Part shown: positions 33,015 through 41,653 of the stretch, piece after piece
Numbering within the stretch: position 1 is the stretch's first letter
Layout: each line of letters starts with the position of its first letter
Source: Campylobacterales bacterium
Lineage (GTDB): Bacteria > Campylobacterota > Campylobacteria > Campylobacterales > Sulfurospirillaceae
Direction: 5' to 3'
DNA length: 64,000 nt
Assembly: GCA_016930915.1 (NCBI GenBank)
Contig: JAFGFU010000005.1
Location: forward strand, 1 to 64,000
Made by a program: the position numbers and the translations under genes
The notes under the pieces: generated by a model
The model's input: the letters and a program-made list of their open reading frames with translations, nothing else
Told to the model about the DNA's origin: nothing
Database searches by the model: none

Positions 33015-33803
33015 ATGGGTATTGTCAATTTTGAGCATATTTGTGTGGCGTATGAAGATAAAAACGTCTTGCATGACATTAGTTTAAAGATAGAAGAGGG
33101 TGAACACACGGCGATTTTAGGAGCTAATGGCTCAGGCAAATCAACGCTTTTAAAACTCTTCTCCAACGATATTTACCCTCGTTACAGCGAGGTAATGAAA
33201 AAAGAGGTGTTTGGCAAAAGCGTTTGGGATATTTGGGAGCTGAAGAAACATTTAGGCATTATTACCAACGATTTGCACTACCAATTTAGCGAGCGCTCCC
33301 CTGATTTAAGCGGATTTGAAGTAGCCCTTTCAGGCTTTTTTAGCAGTTTTCATCTCTACGAACATCAAGGTTTTTCTCCTTTACATGTAAAGAAGGTGGA
33401 GGAGGTTTTAGCCTCTTTGGAGATTTCGCATTTAAGAGATAAACGCATCTCCAGCATGAGTACAGGGGAGCTTAGACGCTGCATCATCGCACGCTCTTTG
33501 GTGCACGAACCCAAAGCCATGATACTCGATGAGCCCACCGTGGGGCTGGACATCAAAGCGCAAATGGAATTTTTAGCGCTACTGCAAGACCTTGCTAAAG
33601 AGCGTACCATCATCTTAGTCACGCACCATTTAGAAGAGATATTTGCATCCATTTCGCAGGTAGTGCTCATCAAAGAGGGGCGCATTGTCGCACATGGCAA
33701 AAAAGAGGAGATTTTAAGCGATGAAAACCTCTCGGATGTCTTTGGTATCTCTTTACATGTAACGTGTGAAAACGGGAGGTATGTGATTGAAAGTGTCCAT
33801 TAG
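33015..33803 (+). CDS. Orphan ABC transporter ATP-binding protein
   Basis: 262 residues with a complete nucleotide-binding domain: Walker A GANGSGKSTLL, Q-loop, signature MSTGELRRC, Walker B AMILDEPTVGLD and H-loop LVTHHLEE. No permease or binding protein is next to it. The closest groups by feel are the ModF/PhrA-like or metal-uptake ATPases, but no substrate can be assigned. Divergent from arsR across a shared operator region. Two palindromes occur in frame (33380, PLHVK; 33752, SLHVT). Confidence 0.85.
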   Translation: MGIVNFEHICVAYEDKNVLHDISLKIEEGEHTAILGANGSGKSTLLKLFSNDIYPRYSEVMKKEVFGKSVWDIWELKKHLGIITNDLHYQFSERSPDLSGFEVALSGFFSSFHLYEHQGFSPLHVKKVEEVLASLEISHLRDKRISSMSTGELRRCIIARSLVHEPKAMILDEPTVGLDIKAQMEFLALLQDLAKERTIILVTHHLEEIFASISQVVLIKEGRIVAHGKKEEILSDENLSDVFGISLHVTCENGRYVIESVH

Positions 33804-33851
33804 AAGCAAAGGAGCACGAGACTCTTTTTTGCTATAATTGACACATGAAAT

Positions 33852-34055
33852 ATGCAAAGTCATGTTTTGCGTTTTGAAAAAGTAGTACAGATGTATTTAA
33901 CGCAAGACTACAAAGACATTGACGGTGTTGTCTTTGCAGATGCTTGGGCAAATAAAAAAGATGTTATTACGTCATTTAGCTTAAATATTGATGATTTAAT
34001 AAAAAAAAGACGGCATCCAATAGACCAAAAGATAAATTTGATTTGGAACAATTAA
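33852..34055 (+). CDS. Small hypothetical protein, doubtful
   Basis: 67 codons after an extended -10 (TG-C-TATAAT at 33830-33838). The sequence contains a polar MYLTQDYKDIDGVVFADAW segment and a Lys/Arg-rich end. No family recognised. A second short frame opens at 33845, so this may be a remnant. It lies between the ABC gene and the KAP gene, in the AT-rich accessory patch. Confidence 0.3.
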   Translation: MQSHVLRFEKVVQMYLTQDYKDIDGVVFADAWANKKDVITSFSLNIDDLIKKRRHPIDQKINLIWNN

Positions 34056-34068
34056 AAGAGATTGTTAG

Positions 34069-36006
34069 ATGTTGAAAAAGTTAAAAAACATATTTTATAA
34101 AATAAGAAGTAAAAACATGAACAAAGAAGATAATATTATTCATCCAAATATCCATATTCAAGAATATTTAGACAACTATTTGAAACTTTCAAATCCAGAA
34201 TATGCGATTTTGCTAAATGGCAAATGGGGAAGTGGTAAAACATATTTTATAGATAACTTTATTAGTGAATATAAAGAACCGAATGTTAAATTTATTAAAA
34301 TAAGTCTTTTTGGACTCAAAAACACAAATTCAATAGATGAAGAAATTTTTCAAAATTTACATCCGCTATTAGGCTCAAAGTATGCAAAAATAACAGGCAA
34401 TATATTAAAAAGTGCACTAAAATTAGGTATTAATCTTGATTGGAATCAGGATGATAAAAAAGATGGAACAGCAAATATTGATTTAAAAGAATTTAACCCT
34501 TTGGATTTTTTTTCTGATAAGAAAAAATCTAAACAGGAAATAATATTTATTTTTGATGACTTAGAAAGAACCGAAATAAATTTAAAAGAAGTTCTTGGGT
34601 ATCTAAACTATTTAGTAGAACAATCAAATTTTAAAGTCATCATACTAGCTAATGAAGAAAAAATTAATAACGATGAGTACGAAGAGTTCAAAGAAAAAAT
34701 TATTGGCAAAACATTTGAAGTAAAACATTCTTTTGAATATATATTAACTTCTTTTATAGATAGTAAAACCAATCTATCAAAAGAAGTATTAAATGCAAAT
34801 ACTCGGATAATAAAAGAAAATTATGAGCTAGCAAATTATAATAATTTAAGACATATTTCTCAAATATTATTTGATTTTGAATATTTTGTTAAAAATATTG
34901 ATGAAGAATATTTAAAATGTGAAGATTTTGTTTCTATTTTAATAAATCATTTTTTTGCAATATCTATAGAGTTAAAAAGTGCAAAATTAAAAAGAGAAGA
35001 ATTATCAAAAAGAAAAACTATGGTTTGGGATTTTTCAGATAATAAAGATAAAGAAAAAACAAATATTGAAAAAATATATGAAAAATACAATATTAAAAAC
35101 AACCCTTTATTTGATGGAGAGAATTGGGTTAAAATTCTTTTAGACAATTCAATGCAAAAAGAAGAATTAAATGAATTAATAAGTAACCTGTCTTTCTTTT
35201 TAGAAAAAAAAGAAAAAGCACAACCGTCTTGGACCAAGATATGGCACTATAGAGAGTTGTCAAATGAGGAATTTACTAAAAACCCTAATGATGTACTTAC
35301 AAAATTTCAAAATTGCGAATATGATATTCCTGAACATTTTATACATGTAATTGCATTACTTATATTTTTTAGTAAAAACCAATTATGTGAACTTACAGTA
35401 GAAGATATTAAAGTGCAGGTGAAGACCTGTATTCATGACAAATATCAAAATGGTCAAAATTGGAAAAAGAAACTTTTTAAAAATAGCATAAGATTTAACG
35501 GAACTGGATTAGGTTATATAGGTGAAGATGACAATGATTTTAGAGAAATCTTTTCTTTAATCATAGAAAAAAATAAAACTATTTATGAAGTAGAAGAAAA
35601 TGATAAACAACAGCAACTATTGAATAAATTTCTAGAATCAATAAAAGAACTAAATGAAGAATTTTTACTGGATTTTTTTATAAAATTTGAATCAACTCCA
35701 ATACTTAGTCATTTAAATCATAAGAATTTTACAGAAATATTGACAAGTATAGAAAATAAAAATATTTCTAAATTAGGTGCGATTCTACATTCAAGATATA
35801 GTGATAATAAAACTTTAAATGGTAGAGTGTATTATTGGTATTTAACCAATGAATTGAATTTTTGGAAATCTGTAAACAATGACTTGGATAGTCACTTGCA
35901 AAATACACAAAACAAAACGTTAAATACTTTTTTACTAAATCAGTTCAATACTTATTTGGTAAAAGATGTCATTGAGAAAATGGAAAAGTGCTTGGTCTCC
36001 CAATAA
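34069..36006 (+). CDS. KAP family P-loop NTPase
   Basis: 645 residues. Walker A NGKWGSGKT (about residues 50-58) and Walker B IFIFDDLERTE (about 162-172) match the KAP NTPase fold, which occurs in bacterial defence and membrane-remodelling systems. No membrane insert in the ATPase domain is evident; the second half is Lys/Asn/Asp-rich and helical without a known domain. Strongly AT-rich, lacks the exact TTACATGTAA palindrome and is flanked by a toxin-antitoxin pair, so acquired. An alternative start is the ATG at 34117. A defence role is an inference from the family. Confidence 0.75.
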   Translation: MLKKLKNIFYKIRSKNMNKEDNIIHPNIHIQEYLDNYLKLSNPEYAILLNGKWGSGKTYFIDNFISEYKEPNVKFIKISLFGLKNTNSIDEEIFQNLHPLLGSKYAKITGNILKSALKLGINLDWNQDDKKDGTANIDLKEFNPLDFFSDKKKSKQEIIFIFDDLERTEINLKEVLGYLNYLVEQSNFKVIILANEEKINNDEYEEFKEKIIGKTFEVKHSFEYILTSFIDSKTNLSKEVLNANTRIIKENYELANYNNLRHISQILFDFEYFVKNIDEEYLKCEDFVSILINHFFAISIELKSAKLKREELSKRKTMVWDFSDNKDKEKTNIEKIYEKYNIKNNPLFDGENWVKILLDNSMQKEELNELISNLSFFLEKKEKAQPSWTKIWHYRELSNEEFTKNPNDVLTKFQNCEYDIPEHFIHVIALLIFFSKNQLCELTVEDIKVQVKTCIHDKYQNGQNWKKKLFKNSIRFNGTGLGYIGEDDNDFREIFSLIIEKNKTIYEVEENDKQQQLLNKFLESIKELNEEFLLDFFIKFESTPILSHLNHKNFTEILTSIENKNISKLGAILHSRYSDNKTLNGRVYYWYLTNELNFWKSVNNDLDSHLQNTQNKTLNTFLLNQFNTYLVKDVIEKMEKCLVSQ

Positions 36007-36032
36007 ATCTTAGTGAAAAAGGAGTAAAAGAA

Positions 36033-36419
36033 TTAGGAGGGAGGGAGACTAAACCAAACCAAACCTTGCAATGCCACTATATTTTTTTCTAACACTTCAA
36101 GCTCACTGCTGCAAATATCAAACACAATTTCTGCATCAATCGCTACGTAATGATGGGAAATAAAATCACGTGTCTTGATAATCTCACTCCAATACGTCTC
36201 ATCTGCTACTTTGAGCAAAAGAGATTTTTCACGTTTCATCAGATTTTTGAGGGCTTCACCGATGGATTGAAGGCGCATAGCAATAGCGTCAAGTTTTTCA
36301 AGTCCTACTTCATTTTGCAGAAAGTCATCACTTGATTTAATAGTTTGAAAACGCTTTTTCACCAGAGCCAAACTCTCTAAAATAAAGGCTAAAAGCTCTT
36401 TTGTCGACGCTTTATCCAT
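36033..36419 (-). CDS. hepT: HepT-type HEPN toxin
   Basis: 128 residues starting at the ATG at 36419, which overlaps the MntA stop by 8 bases. The HEPN RNase/target motif R-X4-H-X-Y is visible as RDFISHHYVAI near residue 90. In HepT-MntA modules the MntA nucleotidyltransferase adenylylates the Tyr to silence the toxin. A longer reading starting at 36617 is only an extension through the overlapping mntA frame. The KAP gene ends just downstream and converges with it. Confidence 0.85.
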   Translation of the reverse strand: MDKASTKELLAFILESLALVKKRFQTIKSSDDFLQNEVGLEKLDAIAMRLQSIGEALKNLMKREKSLLLKVADETYWSEIIKTRDFISHHYVAIDAEIVFDICSSELEVLEKNIVALQGLVWFSLPPS

Positions 36420-36726
36420 AGATGACTTCCTTTTGTATTTCCTCAAAAATAGCACCTTGACTTTGTTTGTGCTTGTGAAGTAGGTCAATTTTTCGTTGAT
36501 ACAATTTTTCAAGATAAACCCAAAGCCCAGCGATATTACGGAATGTTTTGTGTTTAAATTCCACATAGATGTCGATGTCACTTTGTGTGGTTTGGGTATT
36601 GTGTGCAAAACTTCCAAAAAGACCTATTTTATCGACATCGTATGTTTTTTTTATAAATGCTTTATGCTCACGCAGTGTTGCTAAAATATCCTCTTTTTGA
36701 AGAATTTTTGAACCAGAAGTTTGCAT
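36412..36726 (-). CDS. mntA: MntA-type nucleotidyltransferase antitoxin
   Basis: 104 residues of the minimal nucleotidyltransferase family. The active site GS-X10-D-X-D is present as GSFAHNTQTTQSDIDIYVEF. It pairs with the downstream HepT toxin, to which it transfers AMP. AAGGTAG lies before the ATG. First gene of the toxin-antitoxin operon. Confidence 0.88.
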   Translation of the reverse strand: MQTSGSKILQKEDILATLREHKAFIKKTYDVDKIGLFGSFAHNTQTTQSDIDIYVEFKHKTFRNIAGLWVYLEKLYQRKIDLLHKHKQSQGAIFEEIQKEVIYG

Positions 36727-36900
36727 GATTATCTACCTTTTTATTATGCCTTTTAAATCTAGCTTTATTTTACCAAAAAAGCGTAAACTCTTCTATCTTT
36801 AAAGCGTGAATTTATGCGCTTCCTTGGCAATTAAACTTTTTCACAACCCCATTTAGATAAAATCATCCCCATAAATCTAAGAACGGCACGAAGGATAATC

Positions 36901-37389
36901 ATGAGTACGATTAGTGGAAAAGTGTGGTGTTTTGGCGACAACATCGACACAGACTTAATCATTGCGGCACGTTATTTAAACACGTCTGACCCCAAAGAGT
37001 TGGCAAAGCATGTCATGGAAGATGCAGACCCTGAGTTTGTAAGCAAAGTTGGGGCGGGTGACATCATTGTCGCAGGGGAGAATTTTGGCTGTGGTAGTAG
37101 CCGTGAGCATGCTCCTATTGCGTTAAAAGCTGCGGGTGTAAGTGCGGTGGTGGCTAAAAGTTTTGCGCGTATTTTTTACCGCAATGCGTTTAACACAGGA
37201 CTTCCTATTTTTGAGCTTTCCAACACCGAGGCGATTCAAGAAGGAGAGAGCATTGCGATTTCCATGGAGAGTGGCGAGATAACGCATGGCTCAAAAACCT
37301 ACAAATTTACCCCCATTCCTCCCTTTATGCAAGAGCTTTTAGATGCGGGCGGATTGATGAATTATGCACAAAAAGAGATGAAAAAATGA
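36901..37389 (+). CDS. leuD: LeuD, isopropylmalate isomerase small subunit
   Basis: 162 residues, bacterial LeuD short type: [20 protein letters not shown] at the N-terminus and [22 protein letters not shown], the conserved swivel-domain loop. With LeuC it converts 2-isopropylmalate to 3-isopropylmalate in leucine synthesis; leuC is not in the window. AAGGATAATC precedes the ATG. The stop overlaps leuB by 4 bases (ATGA). Confidence 0.95.
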   Translation: MSTISGKVWCFGDNIDTDLIIAARYLNTSDPKELAKHVMEDADPEFVSKVGAGDIIVAGENFGCGSSREHAPIALKAAGVSAVVAKSFARIFYRNAFNTGLPIFELSNTEAIQEGESIAISMESGEITHGSKTYKFTPIPPFMQELLDAGGLMNYAQKEMKK

Positions 37390-38459
37390 AAAAAATCTAT
37401 AACATAGCGGTGATTCGTGGTGATGGCATTGGCCCTGAAATTGTGGATGAAGCCATTAAAGTATTGGACAGTGTGTGCGCAAAAGAGAATTTTGAACTAC
37501 GGTATGAAGACTACCTTATGGGTGGCGTGGCGTATGATTTTAAAGGCACACCGCTTCCTGATGAGACCATTGAGGGGTGTTTAAAAAGCGATGCGGTTTT
37601 ATTTGGTGCGATTGGTGGGCAAAAGTGGGATACCTTGCCTCGTGAATTTCGTCCAGAAACAGGTCTTTTAAAACTTCGCAAATCCTTAGGTCTTTTTGCA
37701 AATCTTCGCCCTACATCGGTGTTTGATGAGCTTTTAGATGCCAGTACGCTTAAGCCTGAAGTTTTAAAAGGGGTTGATTTGTTCGTGGTGCGAGAGCTTA
37801 CGGGAGGGATTTATTTTGGTGAGCCTCGTGCCAATGATGGTTTTACGGGCTATAACACCATGATTTATACCAAACCTGAGATTGAGCGCATCGCACATGT
37901 GGCGTTTGAATCGGCGATGAAACGCCGCAAAGAGGTCTGTTCTGTCGATAAAGCCAATGTCTTAGAAGTAAGCCAACTCTGGAGAGACACCGTTAATGAA
38001 GTAGCTAAAGAGTACCCAGAAGTGACGTTAACACACATGTACGTAGACAATGCGGCGATGCAACTCGTGCGCAATCCTCGCCAGTTTGACGTGATTTTAA
38101 CGGGCAACATTTTTGGGGATATTTTAAGCGATGAAGCGAGCATGATCAGCGGTTCAATTGGTTTACTTCCTTCAGCATCTATTGGTGGAAAAGTAGGCTT
38201 GTTTGAGCCGATTCATGGCTCAGCGCCTGACATTGCAGGACAGGGCATTGCCAATCCTTTGGCTACCATTTTAAGTGCCTCTATGATGTTACGTTTTGCA
38301 TTGGGCGAAATTAAAGCAGCCGATAGAATTGAGAGTGCCATTAAAAAAGTGCTTCAAGATGGGTATCGCACAAAAGATTTGGCAAATTATGGTGCTAAAG
38401 AGGTGTGCTCAACCACGCAAATGGGCTCTATTATTGCAGATTACGTTAATAAACTATGA
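37386..38459 (+). CDS. leuB: LeuB, 3-isopropylmalate dehydrogenase
   Basis: 357 residues, normal length. Opening [14 protein letters not shown], active-site region [16 protein letters not shown] and [13 protein letters not shown], and the NAD-binding end [21 protein letters not shown] are all present. It oxidises and decarboxylates 3-isopropylmalate. The 3' end overlaps the next small gene by 4 bases. Confidence 0.96.
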   Translation: MKKIYNIAVIRGDGIGPEIVDEAIKVLDSVCAKENFELRYEDYLMGGVAYDFKGTPLPDETIEGCLKSDAVLFGAIGGQKWDTLPREFRPETGLLKLRKSLGLFANLRPTSVFDELLDASTLKPEVLKGVDLFVVRELTGGIYFGEPRANDGFTGYNTMIYTKPEIERIAHVAFESAMKRRKEVCSVDKANVLEVSQLWRDTVNEVAKEYPEVTLTHMYVDNAAMQLVRNPRQFDVILTGNIFGDILSDEASMISGSIGLLPSASIGGKVGLFEPIHGSAPDIAGQGIANPLATILSASMMLRFALGEIKAADRIESAIKKVLQDGYRTKDLANYGAKEVCSTTQMGSIIADYVNKL

Positions 38460-38704
38460 AAACACTCACCCTTGCATCAATCTATGAACTTCAAGGTCTC
38501 AAAAATGAGGCTTTGGAGATTTATAAAGAGCTATTAATGGCAAATTCTGATAATAAAGAGGCGAAAATTGCGATTAAGCGTCTTTCAGGGATTCGTAAAA
38601 AATATCTCGGTGTTGATGAAGAGATGAAGAAGTTTTTTTTAAATATGAATTCCGAAGTGGAATTTTTAGAATTTGAAAGGTGGTTGGTAAAGCTATGGAA
38701 TTAA
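38456..38704 (+). CDS. Small TPR-like protein (Cj0787 positional homologue)
   Basis: 82 residues; [36 protein letters not shown] is a single tetratricopeptide-like helix pair. In C. jejuni the gene at this place in the order Cj0787-Cj0788-cca-purU is likewise short and uncharacterised. It overlaps leuB at its start (ATGA) and the next gene by 10 bases at its end, so the run is translationally coupled. Confidence 0.6.
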   Translation: MKTLTLASIYELQGLKNEALEIYKELLMANSDNKEAKIAIKRLSGIRKKYLGVDEEMKKFFLNMNSEVEFLEFERWLVKLWN

Positions 38705-39081
38705 AAGAGATGATTTTATCGACCCTCAAAGAGCTTGAAGAGGTTGCGCCCAAAGAAGAAGAGGCAAAATCACAAATGTTGCAGCCACCTCGCCAGATTG
38801 ATGCGGATGCGTTTGAGCCTGAACCAATGTTGGAAATCAGTGAGGAAATTTTCTCTACTACCACCTTGAGTACTTCTTGTTGCGAAGAGAACCCAAATGA
38901 AAACAGAGAGCGACAGTTTTATATTAATTTAAGAGAGCGTATTTTAGTTCTTTTTGAGGGTTTTCAGTCGCCCAATAATAAAAATATTGAAGCCAAAATA
39001 GATTTGACCTTGAACTTTTTAGAGTATCTTTTAGCCACGATTGATGAACAGTTGGAGAAAATGGAAACGTCCCAACAATGA
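38695..39081 (+). CDS. CiaD-like protein (Cj0788 positional homologue)
   Basis: 128 residues from the ATG at 38695 (an upstream GTG at 38680 is less likely). A polar, acidic N-terminal half (KELEEVAPKEEEAKSQ, low complexity) and a more conserved C-terminal helical half, ERQFYINLRERILVLFEGFQ and KIDLTLNFLEYLLATID. In C. jejuni the gene between Cj0787 and cca is ciaD, reported as a secreted invasion antigen. Its presence in what looks like a free-living relative suggests an ancestral role unrelated to invasion. Homology is inferred from gene order and the helical C-terminus. Confidence 0.6.
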   Translation: MELKEMILSTLKELEEVAPKEEEAKSQMLQPPRQIDADAFEPEPMLEISEEIFSTTTLSTSCCEENPNENRERQFYINLRERILVLFEGFQSPNNKNIEAKIDLTLNFLEYLLATIDEQLEKMETSQQ

Positions 39082-40205
39082 AATTACCCATAGACCTCAC
39101 AGGGTCATTTTTCACCCAATTTGAAACTGCCAAAACATTTTTAGCGCCTTATACCAAACGTGTGTATTTGGTAGGAGGCAGTGTGAGAGATCTCTATTTA
39201 AATGCGCCTTTGCATGATTTGGATATTGAAGTGTACGATATGGCGCCTGATGTTTTTGATGATGTGATGAAACGTGTGGGAGCTGTGGGTGTAGGCAAAA
39301 GTTTTTTTGTTTATAGATTAGGTGCGATTGATTTTTCTTTGCCTCGTGTTGAGCGTAAAAGTGGTGTTGGGCATAGTGCTTTTGAGGTTGAAGTGTGTCA
39401 AGATGAGAAAGAGGCTTCCAAAAGACGTGATTTTAGTATGAACGCTATGATGGTCAATATTTTTACGCAAGAATTGTTTGATTTTTGGGGTGGAAAAGAT
39501 GCTATTGCAAAAAAAAGGCTTGTTATTATTGATGAACAAAGTTTCAAAGAAGATAGTCTAAGAGTGCTTCGCGCCATGCAATTTAGTGCCCGTTTGGGTT
39601 TTAAAATAGAGAGCAAAAGTCTCAAAATTATGCAAGAAATTAGCCTTGCAGATTTAACTAAACCACGTATTTTATGGGAGTTTGAAAAGCTTTTTAGTGC
39701 GTCATTTTTGCATATTGGGCTTTTTTACATGTATCAACTCTCTTTGTTTGAGAAATGTTTTACATGTAAAGTGGAAAATCGTTTTTTTGAAATTGCTCGT
39801 GAATTGATACGATGTAAGCACAATTTTGAAGAGGAGCTAGTCTCTTATTATTTTGTTTACATCGTAGCCAATCGACTGAAGCAAGACCCTTTGGTATGGT
39901 TAGAAGCGCTTGATGCTCCCAATCATTACCGCCGTCTTTTTCGAAATCAGCCTTTTATAGAAGGTGAAATAAGCGATGAAATGCTTTTACATGTAAGCCT
40001 TGATATGCCTTTATGTGAATGGTTAGGGCATTACCGTGTGGGGATAAGAGAACGGGCTGAGGTTTTGGGTATTTGGGAGAAGCCTTTTGATGGAGGCATT
40101 AGCGTTCATGATGTTATGGCAGAGGGGTTTGAGGGGCGTGGTATTGGTGAAGAGTTAAAAAGAAGACGTATGAAAAAAATTCAAGAATTATGTGAGGCAG
40201 AGTAG
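39078..40205 (+). CDS. cca: Cca tRNA nucleotidyltransferase
   Basis: 375 residues: N-terminal nucleotidyltransferase domain with VYLVGGSVRDLYLNAPLHDLDIEVYD (GGSVRD and the DxD metal site), the RRDFSMNAM motif and an EDSLRVLRAMQFSARLGF segment, then a helical domain. It adds or repairs the CCA end of tRNAs. The start overlaps the CiaD-like gene by 4 bases. It carries a palindrome copy at 39759 (FTCK), another at 39986 (LHVS) and a variant at 39724 (FYMY). Confidence 0.9.
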   Translation: MKLPIDLTGSFFTQFETAKTFLAPYTKRVYLVGGSVRDLYLNAPLHDLDIEVYDMAPDVFDDVMKRVGAVGVGKSFFVYRLGAIDFSLPRVERKSGVGHSAFEVEVCQDEKEASKRRDFSMNAMMVNIFTQELFDFWGGKDAIAKKRLVIIDEQSFKEDSLRVLRAMQFSARLGFKIESKSLKIMQEISLADLTKPRILWEFEKLFSASFLHIGLFYMYQLSLFEKCFTCKVENRFFEIARELIRCKHNFEEELVSYYFVYIVANRLKQDPLVWLEALDAPNHYRRLFRNQPFIEGEISDEMLLHVSLDMPLCEWLGHYRVGIRERAEVLGIWEKPFDGGISVHDVMAEGFEGRGIGEELKRRRMKKIQELCEAE

Positions 40206-40207
40206 TA

Positions 40208-41050
40208 ATGGATAAAAATAAAAATTATATTTTAAAAATTGATTGTCCTGATGAAAAGGGTTTAATTTACCGTATTGCGGATGTGGTATTTAAATATCAG
40301 CTCAATATCATTAAAAACGATGAGTATGTGGATAGGGAAAATGGTAAGTTCTTTATGCGTGCAGAACTCAATGGTGAGGCGGATTTGAATGCGTTTAAAG
40401 GCACGCTTCAAGCGATGCTTCCTGCACGTTCAAACATTTATGTCTTTGAGGCACGTAAAAAAGATATTATCCTCATGGGTACCAAAGAGATGCACTGTTT
40501 GGGCGATATTTTACTCAAACATGACAGTGGCGATTTAAATGCAAATATTTTAGCGATTGTCTCAAACTATGAAGATTTGAAAAATTTAAGCGAAAAATTC
40601 AACATTCCGTTTCATTGTGTGAGCCACGAGGGACTCAACCGAGTAGAACACGAAACAAAAGTGTTGGAAGTCCTAGCTGGATACAGCGTGGATTATATTG
40701 TTCTTGCCAAATACATGCGTATTTTATCGAGCGAGTTTGTGGGGCATTATGAAGAGAAGATGATTAACATTCACCACTCATTTTTGCCTGCGTTTATCGG
40801 TGCGAATCCTTACAAGCAGGCGTATGAGCGAGGTGTGAAGATTATAGGTGCAACGGCGCACTTTGTCAATAACCATTTGGATGAGGGGCCTATCATTGCG
40901 CAAGATGTCATTCATGTGAACCATGAGATGAGCTGGAGAGACATGCAAAAAGCAGGGCGAAATGTTGAAAAAGTAGTCCTATCCAATGCGCTTGATTTAG
41001 TCTTTGAAGAGCGTATTTTTGTGCATGATAATAAAACGATTATCTTTTGA
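40208..41050 (+). CDS. purU: PurU formyltetrahydrofolate deformylase
   Basis: 280 residues: an N-terminal ACT domain (about 8-80, YILKIDCPDEKGLIYRIADVVF) and a C-terminal formyltransferase fold with NIHHSFLPAFIGANPYKQAY and GATAHFVNNHLDEGPIIAQ, holding the catalytic Asn-His-Asp set. It hydrolyses 10-formyl-THF, balancing one-carbon and purine pools. It follows cca by 2 bases, completing the order seen in C. jejuni. A structured repeat copy follows. Confidence 0.93.
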   Translation: MDKNKNYILKIDCPDEKGLIYRIADVVFKYQLNIIKNDEYVDRENGKFFMRAELNGEADLNAFKGTLQAMLPARSNIYVFEARKKDIILMGTKEMHCLGDILLKHDSGDLNANILAIVSNYEDLKNLSEKFNIPFHCVSHEGLNRVEHETKVLEVLAGYSVDYIVLAKYMRILSSEFVGHYEEKMINIHHSFLPAFIGANPYKQAYERGVKIIGATAHFVNNHLDEGPIIAQDVIHVNHEMSWRDMQKAGRNVEKVVLSNALDLVFEERIFVHDNKTIIF

Positions 41051-41060
41051 AACCATTTTT

Positions 41061-41150
41061 ATACGCTTCTTAGGCAAAGCCCAAGAAGCTACGTTACACT
41101 GGGTACTAAAGCTTGCCTCTTTGAGGCAGAAAAAGGGCATGGTGCGTTTT
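41061..41150 (+). repeat. Structured intergenic repeat, divergent copy C
   Basis: Shares with copies A and B the core GCTACGTT-ACACTGGGT and the preceding hairpin geometry: GCTTCTT-A-GGC-AAA-GCC-C-AAGAAGC here against CCTTTA-A-AGC-AAA-GCT-C-TAAAGG in copy A. Stem bases differ on both sides while pairing, the A-C mismatch and the AAA loop are kept. A second hairpin TGCCTC/GAGGCA follows. Lacks the first AGAGTTCT hairpin. It sits between purU and trmL. Confidence 0.65.
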
Positions 41151-41170
41151 GATATTTAGGAGATTAGTTT

Positions 41171-41641
41171 ATGTTTAATATTGTTTTAGTTCATCCTCAA
41201 ATTCCTCAAAATACGGGAAGCATTGGTCGTATGTGTGTCAATGCCGATTGTAGTTTGCACATTGTCAAACCCACTATGTTTGAGATTAGCGATAAGACCG
41301 TGAAGCGTGCGGGGCTTGATTATTGGCATTTACTCGATGTGCACGTGTATGAAAACTTAGAGGAGTTTTTAACGATGCATGCCGATAAAGTGGAGCGTTT
41401 TTTCTTTGCTACGACCAAAACGAAAAAGCCCTATTTTGAAGCCTCGTTTCAAGCAGGTGATTTTCTCTTTTTTGGAGGCGAATCCACGGGACTTCCCATG
41501 GAATTGATGCAGTTGAAGTGGGACAATGCCATTACCATTCCGATGGGAAAAAACGGCAGAAGCCTTAATCAAGCCACATCGGCTGGGATTATTCTCTACG
41601 ATGCGATTCGTCAAAATTTTAGTACGTTTGAGATGGTTTAA
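41171..41641 (+). CDS. trmL: TrmL tRNA (cytidine/uridine-34-2'-O) methyltransferase
   Basis: 156 residues of the SPOUT superfamily: FNIVLVHPQIPQNTGSIGRM at the start, FFGGESTGLP and IPMGKNGRSLNQATSAGIILYD, the knotted SAM-binding C-terminus. It methylates the wobble base of tRNA-Leu. Length is typical. AGGAG is 7 bases before the ATG. Confidence 0.93.
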   Translation: MFNIVLVHPQIPQNTGSIGRMCVNADCSLHIVKPTMFEISDKTVKRAGLDYWHLLDVHVYENLEEFLTMHADKVERFFFATTKTKKPYFEASFQAGDFLFFGGESTGLPMELMQLKWDNAITIPMGKNGRSLNQATSAGIILYDAIRQNFSTFEMV

Positions 41642-41653
41642 AGGAGTTTTGCA

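Noticed and set aside
36420-36617. A longer HepT start upstream in the mntA frame overlap
   Set aside because: The extra 66 residues overlap the MntA active-site coding region and do not resemble HEPN proteins; the ATG at 36419 gives the family length and the usual 8-base overlap.
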